From assembly GCF_014145395.1 (NCBI RefSeq), contig NZ_JACHTE010000003.1, positions 248,001 through 312,000 of the forward strand: DNA of 64,000 bases, in the 5' to 3' direction. Numbering within the stretch: position 1 is the first letter of the stretch; each line of letters opens with the position of its first letter. Positions 43,195 through 52,876 of the stretch are shown here, piece by piece. The DNA comes from Marilutibacter penaei (GTDB lineage Bacteria > Pseudomonadota > Gammaproteobacteria > Xanthomonadales > Xanthomonadaceae). Below the pieces are notes generated by a model. That model was given only the letters and a program-made list of their open reading frames with translations. It was not told where the DNA came from and ran no database searches. Both the position numbers and the translations under genes were made by a program.

Positions 43195-45692
43195 GCGCAC
43201 GTGGGGATCTCCCAGGGGCTTTCACCTTTGTGGCCCACGTAGGCGACGGAAAGACCGGGACGTCGGCGATCCAGAAATCGATGGCTAGCCAGCGCGAGCG
43301 CTTGCTCGCACTGCGCGTGTTCTACGCCGGCTTGATGTTCGAGCATATCCCTGCACGATTCGATTGGCAGCGTGCATCCCGTATCGAGGCGTTCCATGCG
43401 CTTCCAGCGGAGCGCGCGATCGAGGAGATGACCGCCGTCATCCGTGACACTCTGGCGCTTGCACGCGAACGTGGCTGCACCACGATCGTGCTTAGCAACG
43501 AGACGCTGCTTGGTCGCAGCGGACCGATGATCGAGGCACTTGCGCGCGTTGCCGAGGAAGGGGTGACGGTGAAGCCGGTCGCCTACGTTCGCCGGCATGA
43601 CGCTTGGGCACGATCGGCCTACCTGCAGTGGGGCTTGCGCCACAAGACTTACGAAGGCCCGATCCGGAACTTCGAACAATGGTCAGGACGCCGTGACTTC
43701 GGAATCTATCGGAAGCTGGGGCCTTGGCTTGCAGCATTCCCCGATGCCGTCGTGCTGCGAAATTTCGATGCCGTGCCGGATGCGGCACTCGACTTCATGG
43801 AAGTGCTCGGCGTAAAGGCTGAAGACACGCGGACGGTGAGAGCCAACGAAACACCTGCCTACGAGGAACTGGCACTACGGGCGCTCTTCAACCATGGCCA
43901 AAGAGAACGCGTGACCCCTGCGCGCTTCAATCAGTTGTTCCAGACGCAGGCCATGGACTTCCGGCTGCCGCTGGGAGAGTGGTTACAGGCGCAGTTGCCC
44001 AGCAACGCGCAGTTGTCCGCCATTGCGGACCACTGCGCGGATGATCGCAGGCGGCTCAATGAGCTCCTGGTCGCGGGTGGCCAGGCTCCCCTTGAAGCCA
44101 ACATGCTGGACGAGCGGCCCTTCGACTTTCATCCCGAAGTGGTGATGTCCACCCTATTCCAGATCCTTGGCAGCCAGGCGAAACGCATCGAGGCTCTTGA
44201 GAAGCGGATCGAGGGCATTCCTGCGCCAGAAGCGCATTCGGGCGCGTCGACCTCGATCGATTCCAACGTGGCTGAGTCGTTTGCGCAGGTCGATCCCGCC
44301 GTCGCCGAGGCATTGGCACCGTCGCTGGGCTACTTCGGTGCCAATCGTTTCGACACTTTGTCGCTTCCGGTACCTGGCCCCATTCGAGAGTTGCGGCTGA
44401 CCGTCGAAGCGGACAAGCCCACGTTCCTGAATCTCAGGAAGCTCGAACTACTATGCGGCGGTAAAGTGGTCGGCGTCGATGCCGCGCGCGTTGCGGTTGA
44501 GCAAAGCAGCGTCGCTGGTGATGAGAGGGTTAACGGAGCACACGCGCTCATGCATGGCGCAGGTATCCACAGTGCGGCGGAGCAGCAGCCGTGGTGGCGT
44601 GTGCGTTTCGATTCGCCCCTCCAAGTGGATGAGCTGCGCATATGGAACAGGAGCGATGGGTGGGGCTGTCGCTCCAAGCACCTCAAAGTTAGCGTCGTGG
44701 ACGTGCACGGCGCGGAACGCGTGCTGTATCGGGGCGGCAGCCAAGTGACGCTCGAAGGGACGCTGGCCGCGGTAGCGCATGCCGCGGGGGTCGGGATGCC
44801 CGTACTTCCCGGTTCCGCTGCTGAAGCGGAGACCCTTCGTCGCTCGCTCCTTGCAGGCGTGGCCACTCGAATCCGCTCCGAGAAGATGGACGTTACCAGC
44901 ATAGACTGGCGCTCCACCATGGCGATGCTCGATATCTGGCGCGATGTGGAGCCTAGTGCCGATGAATGGGGGGTTCTAGCGGGGTATCTTTTCGCTCAGT
45001 ATCGAGCTAAAGGCGGGACCAGCATCAAGTCCTTCTCCTTGTTGCTGAATACACGGGAGCGCTTGGCTCGGCTCCAGAATGAGCTGAATATTCTCGGTGA
45101 GATGCACGAAGGCACTCGCTTCATGCTGACCCGGCATGGCGTGAAGTCCGAAGGGGTGTTGAGGAAGGAACCAGAGCGGTTTCTCGCTCATATGGCCGCA
45201 GTCATGGCCGTCCTGGAAGAAGCAGGCCGCGAACCCATGATGGCGTACGGAACGCTTTTGGGCGCGGTGCGCGACCAGAATTTCATCGCCCATGACGACG
45301 ACATCGATATCCTCTATCACGCTAAAGCGGGCTCTCGAGCGGCGGTGGAGGGGGAATTGATGGAAGTGAAGTCGCTCTTTCAGAGAGCGGGCTTCAAAGT
45401 CGTCGACCTGCTGCCCAACAGCATGAATCTGCACGTGATTGACCCGAGCAATGGTTCGGTGATGGATGTCTTTCCCACGTGGTTGGAGGAGGGACAGATG
45501 CAGATGCACATGGAGGCCATGAAAGTTCGAGGCATTGAACCAGCCATCCTCTTTCCACGGGGGAAGATGAGCTTCCTTGGCCGGACATTTCCCACGCCCG
45601 CTGATCCTCCGGGCTACCTGCTTGAGCGCTACGGGCCGGACTGGAAGGTTTCCGATCCGTTCTTCGAATGGCCCTGGAAGCTAAGTAACTAG
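43191..45692 (+). CDS. Sulfotransferase-like / discoidin-like / LicD triple fusion
   Basis: An 833-residue protein. The N-terminus has a PAPS-loop-like HVGDGKTGTSAIQKSM (sulfotransferase type). The middle (residues about 390-520) resembles an F5/8-type discoidin glycan-binding domain (WWRVRFDSPLQVDELRIWNR). The last 230 residues are LicD-like (MAYGTLLGAVRDQNFIAHDD, with DDDIDI metal ligands), a family that transfers phosphocholine or glycerol phosphate to glycans. The ATG overlaps the previous stop (ATGA). The LicD part is visibly lower in GC than neighbouring genes. The next gene supplies a CDP-glycerol-type donor. Confidence 0.82.
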   Translation: MSARGDLPGAFTFVAHVGDGKTGTSAIQKSMASQRERLLALRVFYAGLMFEHIPARFDWQRASRIEAFHALPAERAIEEMTAVIRDTLALARERGCTTIVLSNETLLGRSGPMIEALARVAEEGVTVKPVAYVRRHDAWARSAYLQWGLRHKTYEGPIRNFEQWSGRRDFGIYRKLGPWLAAFPDAVVLRNFDAVPDAALDFMEVLGVKAEDTRTVRANETPAYEELALRALFNHGQRERVTPARFNQLFQTQAMDFRLPLGEWLQAQLPSNAQLSAIADHCADDRRRLNELLVAGGQAPLEANMLDERPFDFHPEVVMSTLFQILGSQAKRIEALEKRIEGIPAPEAHSGASTSIDSNVAESFAQVDPAVAEALAPSLGYFGANRFDTLSLPVPGPIRELRLTVEADKPTFLNLRKLELLCGGKVVGVDAARVAVEQSSVAGDERVNGAHALMHGAGIHSAAEQQPWWRVRFDSPLQVDELRIWNRSDGWGCRSKHLKVSVVDVHGAERVLYRGGSQVTLEGTLAAVAHAAGVGMPVLPGSAAEAETLRRSLLAGVATRIRSEKMDVTSIDWRSTMAMLDIWRDVEPSADEWGVLAGYLFAQYRAKGGTSIKSFSLLLNTRERLARLQNELNILGEMHEGTRFMLTRHGVKSEGVLRKEPERFLAHMAAVMAVLEEAGREPMMAYGTLLGAVRDQNFIAHDDDIDILYHAKAGSRAAVEGELMEVKSLFQRAGFKVVDLLPNSMNLHVIDPSNGSVMDVFPTWLEEGQMQMHMEAMKVRGIEPAILFPRGKMSFLGRTFPTPADPPGYLLERYGPDWKVSDPFFEWPWKLSN

Positions 45693-45710
45693 GCCCGTCG
45701 GAGGGCTGAA

Positions 45711-46166
45711 ATGACTACTGTAATTACTTACGGCACGTTCGACCTGTTCCATGTCGGGCATGTGAACCTGCTTCGCCGGCTCCGGGACCTGGGTGACCGC
45801 CTGGTGGTCGGTGTGTCCACTGACGAGTTCAATGCCAGCAAGGGCAAGTCGGCGGTAATGCCGTACGGTCATCGCGCCGAGATCGTCCGTTCGCTCCGTT
45901 ACGTCGACGATGTGTTCCCCGAGTCTTCCTGGGACCAGAAGCGCGCGGATATCGCCCGCGAAGGTGCTGACATATTTGCGATAGGTGAGGACTGGGTGGG
46001 GAAATTCGACGACCTCGGCGACGTTTGCGACGTCGTGTATGTACCCCGGACGCGCGACATTTCCACGACGGACCTGAAGCAGGTGCTGCAATCCATGCAG
46101 GAAGAGCGCGTCCAGGAGCTGAAGCGCGCGACCGAGCACGTACTGCAGCTCGTATCGCGGCTCTGA
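45711..46166 (+). CDS. Glycerol-3-phosphate cytidylyltransferase-like protein
   Basis: A 151-residue nucleotidyltransferase of the TagD type. ITYGTFDLFHVGHVNLLRRL carries the HxGH motif, and RTRDISTTDLK contains the family ISTT motif. It probably makes CDP-glycerol (or a related CDP-alcohol) for the LicD domain encoded just upstream. GGAGG precedes the ATG. Confidence 0.9.
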   Translation: MTTVITYGTFDLFHVGHVNLLRRLRDLGDRLVVGVSTDEFNASKGKSAVMPYGHRAEIVRSLRYVDDVFPESSWDQKRADIAREGADIFAIGEDWVGKFDDLGDVCDVVYVPRTRDISTTDLKQVLQSMQEERVQELKRATEHVLQLVSRL

Positions 46167-46173
46167 GCCTGAG

Positions 46174-47253
46174 ATGGCACCTGGATCACGCCCGAGCTGC
46201 CTGCTCCACGTAGGCATGCACAAGACGGGAAGCTCGGCCATCCAGCTTGCCTTGTCGCGCTCGTTCGACGGCTATGTCGACCTGGGGCGTGGTCCCAACC
46301 ACAGTGGTGCGCTGCACGCGGCATTCGCCGAAAACCCGGGTGCCTACCACTTCTTCCGCAGGCTCGGGCTGGATGACCAGGAGCTGGCGGGAATCCGCCA
46401 GCAGGTCCTGGAACGGCTGGCCACCGCGCTGGCGGACGGCCGCCAACGCTATGTACTCTCCGGGGAGGACATGTGCTCCCTGGACGACAGCGAGCTGGAA
46501 CGCCTGAAAGCGTTCATCCTCGGCTACGTCGACACGGTCGACGTGGTGGCGTACGTCCGTTCTCCCGCATCGTTCATGGGGAGCGCCTTCCAGCAACGTA
46601 TCCGCGGAGGCTATTCAAGCTTCAACCTGATGGCCCTGTATCCACAGTACCGCAAGCGACTGCAACGCTTCGACCGCGTGTTCGGGCGCGCACGCACGCG
46701 GTTGATGCCTTTCTCGCCGCGGCGTTTCATCGGCGGGGATGTGGTGTCGGATTTCAGCGAGCGTATGGAGCTGGGCTTGGAGCCCGATACGGCTCGTGCG
46801 CACGTGAACGTCGGCCTGTCAGGGCCGGCGACCGCCCTGTTGTATGTGTACCGCAAGTTCGGAAGTCCCAGGGGGGAGGGGCGGGAGGACATCCGGATCA
46901 ATCGCGCCCTGGTCTGGGCCCTGGGGCAACTGCCGGGCGACAAGTTCCAGTTACGCCTCGCTGCGCTGGAAGGCGTGTTGGCCAGGTTCCGGGCCGACAT
47001 CGACTGGGTCGAGGGTCGCATGGGGAAGTCCTTCGAAGCGGAAATCGAGCATCCCGGCTTCGGCGTCGCGGCGGAGCCTGATCTCATCCGCGTTTACGAA
47101 GCGCAGTTGGCATGGCTTCGGGATCTCGATCCCAACCTGCCGGTCGACATGGCTTCGGGGCCCGACGAGGTCGCCCGAGCCGTGCATTCGGTCGTTCCCT
47201 TGGTGTTGGAGCGGTACGCCCACGCCAGGAAGCTGGAGAGGTTGGCCGGATGA
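46174..47253 (+). CDS. Sulfotransferase-like protein
   Basis: A 359-residue protein with an N-terminal phosphosulfate loop [20 protein letters not shown] and a core [20 protein letters not shown], as in bacterial sulfotransferase-fold proteins of O-antigen loci. It could sulfate a sugar, but no PAPS-synthesis genes are in the window. It overlaps the acetyltransferase gene by four bases. Confidence 0.8.
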   Translation: MAPGSRPSCLLHVGMHKTGSSAIQLALSRSFDGYVDLGRGPNHSGALHAAFAENPGAYHFFRRLGLDDQELAGIRQQVLERLATALADGRQRYVLSGEDMCSLDDSELERLKAFILGYVDTVDVVAYVRSPASFMGSAFQQRIRGGYSSFNLMALYPQYRKRLQRFDRVFGRARTRLMPFSPRRFIGGDVVSDFSERMELGLEPDTARAHVNVGLSGPATALLYVYRKFGSPRGEGREDIRINRALVWALGQLPGDKFQLRLAALEGVLARFRADIDWVEGRMGKSFEAEIEHPGFGVAAEPDLIRVYEAQLAWLRDLDPNLPVDMASGPDEVARAVHSVVPLVLERYAHARKLERLAG

Positions 47254-48080
47254 TGGTCGATCGCCCAACGCAGCGCCAGAGCATCGCGCGCGACCTCCAC
47301 GTCACCAAACCGCTGCTCGAGGCCCTCGCCTCGCATGGCATCATGCTCCGCTACAACCAGCGGGGGCCGGGGCCGTCGCGCATGGGGTGGCTCGAGGTTG
47401 GCGACATCCTGAAAATTCGCCGTCGCTATTCTGTGGAACAGAATGTCGGGTTCTACGGAGGGCCCTACATGGGGTTGAAGGGGAGCAGGCCGGCGTCCGG
47501 GTTCTGCCCCATGGGCGCGTTCAGCTACTCGTACTCACCGCTTCCGGAACGCTGTTCCGTTGGCCGCTACTGCTCGCTTTCGTCCGGCATCCAGTTCCTG
47601 GATTCCCTGCATCCCAGCGACGCGCTGACCACCTCCGCCTTGCTGGTGAACAGCAAGAACGCGCTGTTCCTTCCTGCCGCTACCGATGCGACGCAGGCGC
47701 ATGCCAAGGCATACAGCGTTTCCCAGGGCAAGCCTTTCCCGACGATCGGGAGCGATGTGTGGATCGGCTGCGACGTGACGCTGGCGTTGGGCATCACCAT
47801 CGGGACCGGTGCGATCGTGGCGGCCGGCAGTACCGTCACGCGCGACGTGCCGCCTTATGCGGTGGTCGCCGGCGCACCGGCACGGGTGCGCAAGTACCGC
47901 TTCGATGAACCCACCATTGAACGACTGCTCGCATCCCGGTGGTGGGAGTTGGATCCCCAGGATGTTTTCGCCGCGGACTTCGATGATCCTTTGGCCTGGC
48001 TCGACAGGTTCGAGGCGGCGCCCGGACGTTTCCGGCCTTTCCAACCGCGTCTATTCAGCTTCCACGACTACGAGGAATAA
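47250..48080 (+). CDS. CatB-like hexapeptide acetyltransferase
   Basis: A 276-residue left-handed beta-helix acyltransferase. The hexapeptide region [20 protein letters not shown] and the [14 protein letters not shown] tail match the CatB/xenobiotic acyltransferase group. An N-terminal extension of about 80 residues is unusual for the family. It probably O-acetylates the O-antigen. ATG 47250 overlaps the previous stop. Confidence 0.88.
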   Translation: MMVDRPTQRQSIARDLHVTKPLLEALASHGIMLRYNQRGPGPSRMGWLEVGDILKIRRRYSVEQNVGFYGGPYMGLKGSRPASGFCPMGAFSYSYSPLPERCSVGRYCSLSSGIQFLDSLHPSDALTTSALLVNSKNALFLPAATDATQAHAKAYSVSQGKPFPTIGSDVWIGCDVTLALGITIGTGAIVAAGSTVTRDVPPYAVVAGAPARVRKYRFDEPTIERLLASRWWELDPQDVFAADFDDPLAWLDRFEAAPGRFRPFQPRLFSFHDYEE

Positions 48081-48084
48081 CCCG

Positions 48085-48792
48085 ATGAGTGAAGAAAGCA
48101 GTCCGCCCCTGACGCCTGAGAGCCTCGTGGAAGCCTTGGAGAAGTGGTTGGGGCATCGCCACACGGGTTATGACTTCGTGAAGATCGGCAAGATCATGGC
48201 CGCTGCCGACACGGCACGCTTTGTCCAGGAGCACATGCCGCTCGCGCCGGTGCACCGCCGGAAGCGGGCGTTGCACGAGGACGGCTTCAAGCTCGCCCGT
48301 CCCGGAGGACTGTTCCTGGAGTTCGGGGTTGCCGGTGGGCATTCGATCAATTTCATCGCCGACAGCAACAAGGGCGCGACCATCCACGGGTTTGACAGCT
48401 TCGAGGGCCTCCCCGAGGCATGGACGGCCACTTACAAGAAGGGCCACTTCGCGCAGGGATTGCCCGAGGTCCGGGACAATGTCGAACTGCACGTGGGTTG
48501 GTTCGACCAGTCGCTTCCCCCCTTCCTCGAGTCGCATCCAGGCCCGGTCTCCTATCTGCACGTGGATTGCGACCTGTATTCGTCGACCGTGACCATCTTC
48601 GAACTGCTGTCGGAACGGATCGTCGAGGGCACCGTGATCGTGTTCGACGAATACTTCAACTATCCGACCTGGCGCGATCACGAGCACAAGGCGTTCATGG
48701 AGTTCGTCGCTCGGCGTAACGTCAGGTTCCGCTACTTCGGCTCGGTGAACTGCAACAAGCAGGTGGGTGTGGTCATCGAAGCGATCGGATGA
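48085..48792 (+). CDS. SAM methyltransferase, TylF/MycF-like
   Basis: A 235-residue class I methyltransferase. Motif I is LFLEFGVAGGHSINFIAD. HGFDSFEGLPEAW and YLHVDCDLYSSTVTIFEL, with metal-binding Asp residues, are typical of sugar O-methyltransferases of the TylF/MycF type. It likely methylates an O-antigen sugar. Confidence 0.9.
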   Translation: MSEESSPPLTPESLVEALEKWLGHRHTGYDFVKIGKIMAAADTARFVQEHMPLAPVHRRKRALHEDGFKLARPGGLFLEFGVAGGHSINFIADSNKGATIHGFDSFEGLPEAWTATYKKGHFAQGLPEVRDNVELHVGWFDQSLPPFLESHPGPVSYLHVDCDLYSSTVTIFELLSERIVEGTVIVFDEYFNYPTWRDHEHKAFMEFVARRNVRFRYFGSVNCNKQVGVVIEAIG

Positions 48793-48892
48793 GCAACGCC
48801 GTAGGAAGTCCGGGGTGGGGATATGATCTCGACGCCCGCGCGGTGCTCCGTATCGGGCGTCGCCGGTCCAGGAACATCGAAGGTCGCATCGC

Positions 48893-51628
48893 ATGAAATC
48901 GAAGCAACCCGCGCAACTCGACCCGGGCTGGCACCTCGTCTCAGGGATCGCCCCCGGAGGCCTGCCCGAAGGCGCGCACGGCTGGCTACGGAGCGTGGGC
49001 ACGAAAGACGCCCCACGCCTGCCTCTCGGCCCGCTGCAGGCCGGCGAGCGGTTCGAGGTGGTCCTGTCCGTCGACGGTGGTGAGTTCGAGGCCTTTGCCG
49101 AACTGCCGGGTGCGGAGGCGGAACATGGGCCTATCAACGTGGAAACCTTCGCCATTGGTCGCAGGGCGGCATTGTCCCGGATGCTCCGGGGTGAAGGGCG
49201 CAGCGCGTCGGCGGGCGCAGTCGCGAGTCGGCTGGCCCGGGCGCTGATGGGACTCCTTCGTGGAGGCGCGCGCGGGGGCGTCTATGCGCTCGCCTCTGCG
49301 TACCAGGTGCCCCTGTGGCCCGACATGGGGCGCCATGGCATTCCCTGCACGGTGACGCTCCAGACAGGTATCGGTTGGCGAAGTGCATGGGTGCCGGTGA
49401 ATGAACTCGCCGGTGCCTGCGGTGAAGACGGCACGGACGTCATCGAGTGGACGGCCCTGGGGGCCGATCCGCAGTTCCAGCTCCGGCGTTCGGGCTTGCC
49501 GTTCGGGCTTCCCGCGGGCTGGTACGAGATCCAATTCGAAGCCGAGGTCCTGGAAGGATCGCTGTTGAGCCCTACACTGTTTCCCGACTATGGCCGGGGC
49601 TGCCAGCACCATGAGCAGATCCGCCTGCCCGAACCCGGGCCATCGGGCGTGTTGCGAGCGACGGTGATGCTACGCGAGCCGGTCTCCGCGCTCAGGTTCG
49701 ACCCCAGCGTCCGACAGGCACGTTTCCGTGTGCAGCGCTTCACACTGCGCAAACTGGGCCGCGTGCGCGCCCTGATGGGGCTGCTGGGGGCCCGACGCGA
49801 AGCCGATGGGAGTCTCGACTACCGGGCCTTGGCCAACCGCTCTGCGCGTTTCCTGCGTGACGCCACCCGCGACGGGCTTTCCAACGCTGCGACCCGCCTG
49901 CATCGGCACGACGACAGCGATGCAGGGGCGACATACGAGAGGTGGGTGCATCTCTACGATACGTTCGACCGGAACGACGTGGCCATGATGCGCACGCGCG
50001 CCTCCCGTCTCGTCCATCGCCCCCGATTCTCGATCCTGCTTCCGGTGTACGAGACGCCCGAGAAGTGGCTGCGGCGCTGCCTGGACAGCATCCTTTCGCA
50101 AGCCTACCCGGAGTGGGAGCTCTGCGTCGTCGACGATGCCTCGAGCTCCCCGCATGTCAGGCAGGTCCTGGAGACCTACCTGGCGAAGGATTCCCGGATT
50201 CGCGTCACCTGGCGTGCCACGAACGGACACATCTCGCGAGCCTCTAACGACGCGCTCGCCATGGCGACCGGTGACTACATCGCGCTGATGGACCACGACG
50301 ACGAGCTTCGCCCGCATGCGCTCCTCGAAATGGCCGAGCGCATGCAGGCCGATCCCGGCCTGCGGCTGCTGTACTCGGACGAGGACAAGATCGACGTCGA
50401 GGGGCAACGGATGCAGCCCTATTTCAAACCGGACTGGAATCCCGACCTCCTGCTGTCGCAGAATTACCTGTGTCATTTCACGGTACTGGAACGGCAGCTG
50501 GTGGAGGACGTCGGCGGCTTCCGCGAGGGTTTCGAGGGCAGCCAGGACCACGACCTATTCCTCAGGTGCACCGCAGTGCTGACGGGCGAGCAGATCGGAC
50601 ACGTCCACAAAGTCCTCTACCACTGGCGTGCCATACCGGGCTCGACCGCCCACGAGCGCAGTGCCAAAGACTACGCCTCAAACGCGGGCCTGCGTGCGGT
50701 GGCCGACCACCTGGCGCGCCATGCCCCGGGTGCCGAGGTGCTCGACCTGGCCCACGGGCACTACCGGGTCGTCTGGCCGCTGCCGGATCCGGCGCCCCGC
50801 GTGAGTATCCTCATCCCCACCCGCGACCGGGTGGACCTGCTGTCAACGTGCGTCGAATCCCTGTTGGCGCTGACGGACTATCCCGACATCGAGATCATCG
50901 TCGTCGACAACCAGTCGGAGGATCCCGGAACGCTTTCCTACCTGGAAAGCCTGCGCGAGCGTCCGGGGATCCGGGTCCTCGCCTACGACGCGCCGTTCAA
51001 CTATTCGGCGATCAACAATTGGGCCGCCTCCCAGGCCTCCGGGGACGTGCTTTGCCTGCTCAACAACGACATCGAAGTCGTGGACGGCGCCTGGCTGCGC
51101 GAGATGGTGGGGCACGCGCTCCGCGACGAGGTCGGCGCGGTGGGCGCGATGCTGCTCTACCCGGATTACAGGATCCAGCATGCCGGCGTGGTGCTCGGCC
51201 TGGGGGGGGTCGCCAACCACATCTACTGCGGCCTCCCGGACGGAGCTGCCGGGCATGGCGCGCGTGCGCTGGTGGCCCAGGACATGTCGGCGGTGACCGC
51301 CGCCTGCCTGGTGGTACGCAAGGCCGTGTACGTTTCAGTCGGCGGCCTGGACGAACGCCTGCAGGTGGCGTTCAACGACGTCGATTTCTGCCTCCGCCTG
51401 CGCAAGGCCGGGCTGTGGAACGTGTGGACGCCGTTCGCCCGCCTGATTCACCATGAATCCGCCAGCAGGGGGCGTGACGAAGAAGGCGAGAAACGCGAAC
51501 GCTTCCTGCGGGAGGTGGCCCACATGGAAGCGGAATGGAAGGACTGGCTGGAGGCCGATCCCGGATACAACCGCAACCTCAGTCTCGAGAACTTCGCCTC
51601 CGAACCCGCGTTCCCGCCGCGGGCCTGA
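48893..51628 (+). CDS. Tandem GT2 glycosyltransferase with N-terminal beta domain
   Basis: A 911-residue protein. Residues 1-370 contain beta-rich segments without a clear family. Two GT2 domains follow: the first from about residue 378 (RFSILLPVYETPEKWLRRCL, with DHDDE), the second from about 635 (RVSILIPTRDRVDLLSTCVE, with LLNNDIEV). Such proteins often add two different linkages or build a disaccharide repeat. It begins a new stretch after a 100-base gap. Confidence 0.9.
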   Translation: MKSKQPAQLDPGWHLVSGIAPGGLPEGAHGWLRSVGTKDAPRLPLGPLQAGERFEVVLSVDGGEFEAFAELPGAEAEHGPINVETFAIGRRAALSRMLRGEGRSASAGAVASRLARALMGLLRGGARGGVYALASAYQVPLWPDMGRHGIPCTVTLQTGIGWRSAWVPVNELAGACGEDGTDVIEWTALGADPQFQLRRSGLPFGLPAGWYEIQFEAEVLEGSLLSPTLFPDYGRGCQHHEQIRLPEPGPSGVLRATVMLREPVSALRFDPSVRQARFRVQRFTLRKLGRVRALMGLLGARREADGSLDYRALANRSARFLRDATRDGLSNAATRLHRHDDSDAGATYERWVHLYDTFDRNDVAMMRTRASRLVHRPRFSILLPVYETPEKWLRRCLDSILSQAYPEWELCVVDDASSSPHVRQVLETYLAKDSRIRVTWRATNGHISRASNDALAMATGDYIALMDHDDELRPHALLEMAERMQADPGLRLLYSDEDKIDVEGQRMQPYFKPDWNPDLLLSQNYLCHFTVLERQLVEDVGGFREGFEGSQDHDLFLRCTAVLTGEQIGHVHKVLYHWRAIPGSTAHERSAKDYASNAGLRAVADHLARHAPGAEVLDLAHGHYRVVWPLPDPAPRVSILIPTRDRVDLLSTCVESLLALTDYPDIEIIVVDNQSEDPGTLSYLESLRERPGIRVLAYDAPFNYSAINNWAASQASGDVLCLLNNDIEVVDGAWLREMVGHALRDEVGAVGAMLLYPDYRIQHAGVVLGLGGVANHIYCGLPDGAAGHGARALVAQDMSAVTAACLVVRKAVYVSVGGLDERLQVAFNDVDFCLRLRKAGLWNVWTPFARLIHHESASRGRDEEGEKRERFLREVAHMEAEWKDWLEADPGYNRNLSLENFASEPAFPPRA

Positions 51629-51704
51629 GGCGCCCGGTTGCGCGGGCGGGCCACGGGCCGGCCGGCGCCCGTCCAGTGGGGCGTGCGCCGGATCCCGATG
51701 AAGA

Positions 51705-52823
51705 TCAGATAGGCGGTGCCAGGCGGTTCTGCACGCCGTTGCGTCGCAGGTACTCGTGGAAACGCCTGTAGTTCTCCGGGTACTTGCGATTGAAGTGGGC
51801 CGTGTCGATCTTCTCCTTGACCAGTTCCTCGATCCGTACGTCGGCGGGGATGTCGGCCAGGGCCACCTGGGGCAGGCCGAGGTGATCGCAGAATTCCTTG
51901 GTGCGGCTGTCGTGCGTCACCCAGAGCGACGGAATGCCGCGTTGCATGGATGCCATGTTGCCGTGGAAGCGGGTGCCCACGCAGAAGTCGAAGCCCTGGT
52001 CGAGGAACTCGAACCAGACGGGCATCGAATAGAACTGGTGGAATGTCTCGTTGATCCAGCGATGGTAGGCCGGGAAACTCACGGCGCCGGACCGGAACAG
52101 CTTCAGTTGCGGCGGCGGCAGCAGGGCGAGCAGGTCTTCCGGCACGCTGGAGATGTCCTCGTACACCGGCTTGCCCTTGATCGCGTACTCGAAGTGCTCG
52201 CATTGGCCGATATGCGAGGCTCCGGCGCGCATAGAGCTCGCAAGCAATGCCCTTTCCTCGGAGTGGAGGGTGAAGTTGATGATAGAGCGGCTGCCATCAA
52301 TGTTTGGTGCCAGCTCGGGGAACCGGAAGTCCGGGCGCAGGCTGATGAAGCACGACTGGCAACCGACCACCTCGACGTTCTGGATGCCGAGCGCGTTGCA
52401 GAGCTCGGCGGTGAAGGTGCCGCGGACGGCGATGCTCGCCGAGTGGCGCGAGAGGGTTTCGAGCAGGCGTACCGTGTTCGGATTGACCTTGCAGTCGGCG
52501 ATGGCCGTGTTGAGGGGGGCCTGCGCACCCAGGCCGAACACGACCGTGGGCAGCCCGAGCTTCTCGATATAGTCCGCCAGGGTGACGTGCCCGTTCGTGA
52601 AGTCCGGGTTGAAGTTGACCGGGATCGTCGTCGCCGCGACGAACGCGAGGTGCGAACACGTGTCGCGCACCTTCTGCAGGGATTCCTCGCTGGTGTCGCG
52701 GATATCCACGTTGATGTGGTCGCCCACGATATGGCGGGCAGCATAGCCATGCAGGAAGTTGCCCGTGTTCTCGCGGAAGCCCTCACGCCCCCTCTCGGTG
52801 ATCCCGCAGAATGCAATCGTCAT
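51705..52823 (-). CDS. Polysaccharide pyruvyl transferase family protein
   Basis: A 372-residue protein of the CsaB/WcaK-type pyruvyl transferase family (PF04230). TVVFGLGAQAPLN, SASIAVRGTFTAEL and GFDFCVGTRFHGNMASMQRG are the family landmarks. It may add a pyruvate ketal to O-antigen. A related gene lies directly upstream on the same strand. Start ATG 52823 is chosen as the first in-frame Met before the strand MTIAFCGI. Confidence 0.88.
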   Translation of the reverse strand: MTIAFCGITERGREGFRENTGNFLHGYAARHIVGDHINVDIRDTSEESLQKVRDTCSHLAFVAATTIPVNFNPDFTNGHVTLADYIEKLGLPTVVFGLGAQAPLNTAIADCKVNPNTVRLLETLSRHSASIAVRGTFTAELCNALGIQNVEVVGCQSCFISLRPDFRFPELAPNIDGSRSIINFTLHSEERALLASSMRAGASHIGQCEHFEYAIKGKPVYEDISSVPEDLLALLPPPQLKLFRSGAVSFPAYHRWINETFHQFYSMPVWFEFLDQGFDFCVGTRFHGNMASMQRGIPSLWVTHDSRTKEFCDHLGLPQVALADIPADVRIEELVKEKIDTAHFNRKYPENYRRFHEYLRRNGVQNRLAPPI

Positions 52824-52876
52824 CTTGTCGTCTACCTTGAATCTGTTTCGGTCGGCCCAAGCTCGATGGTCCCGCG

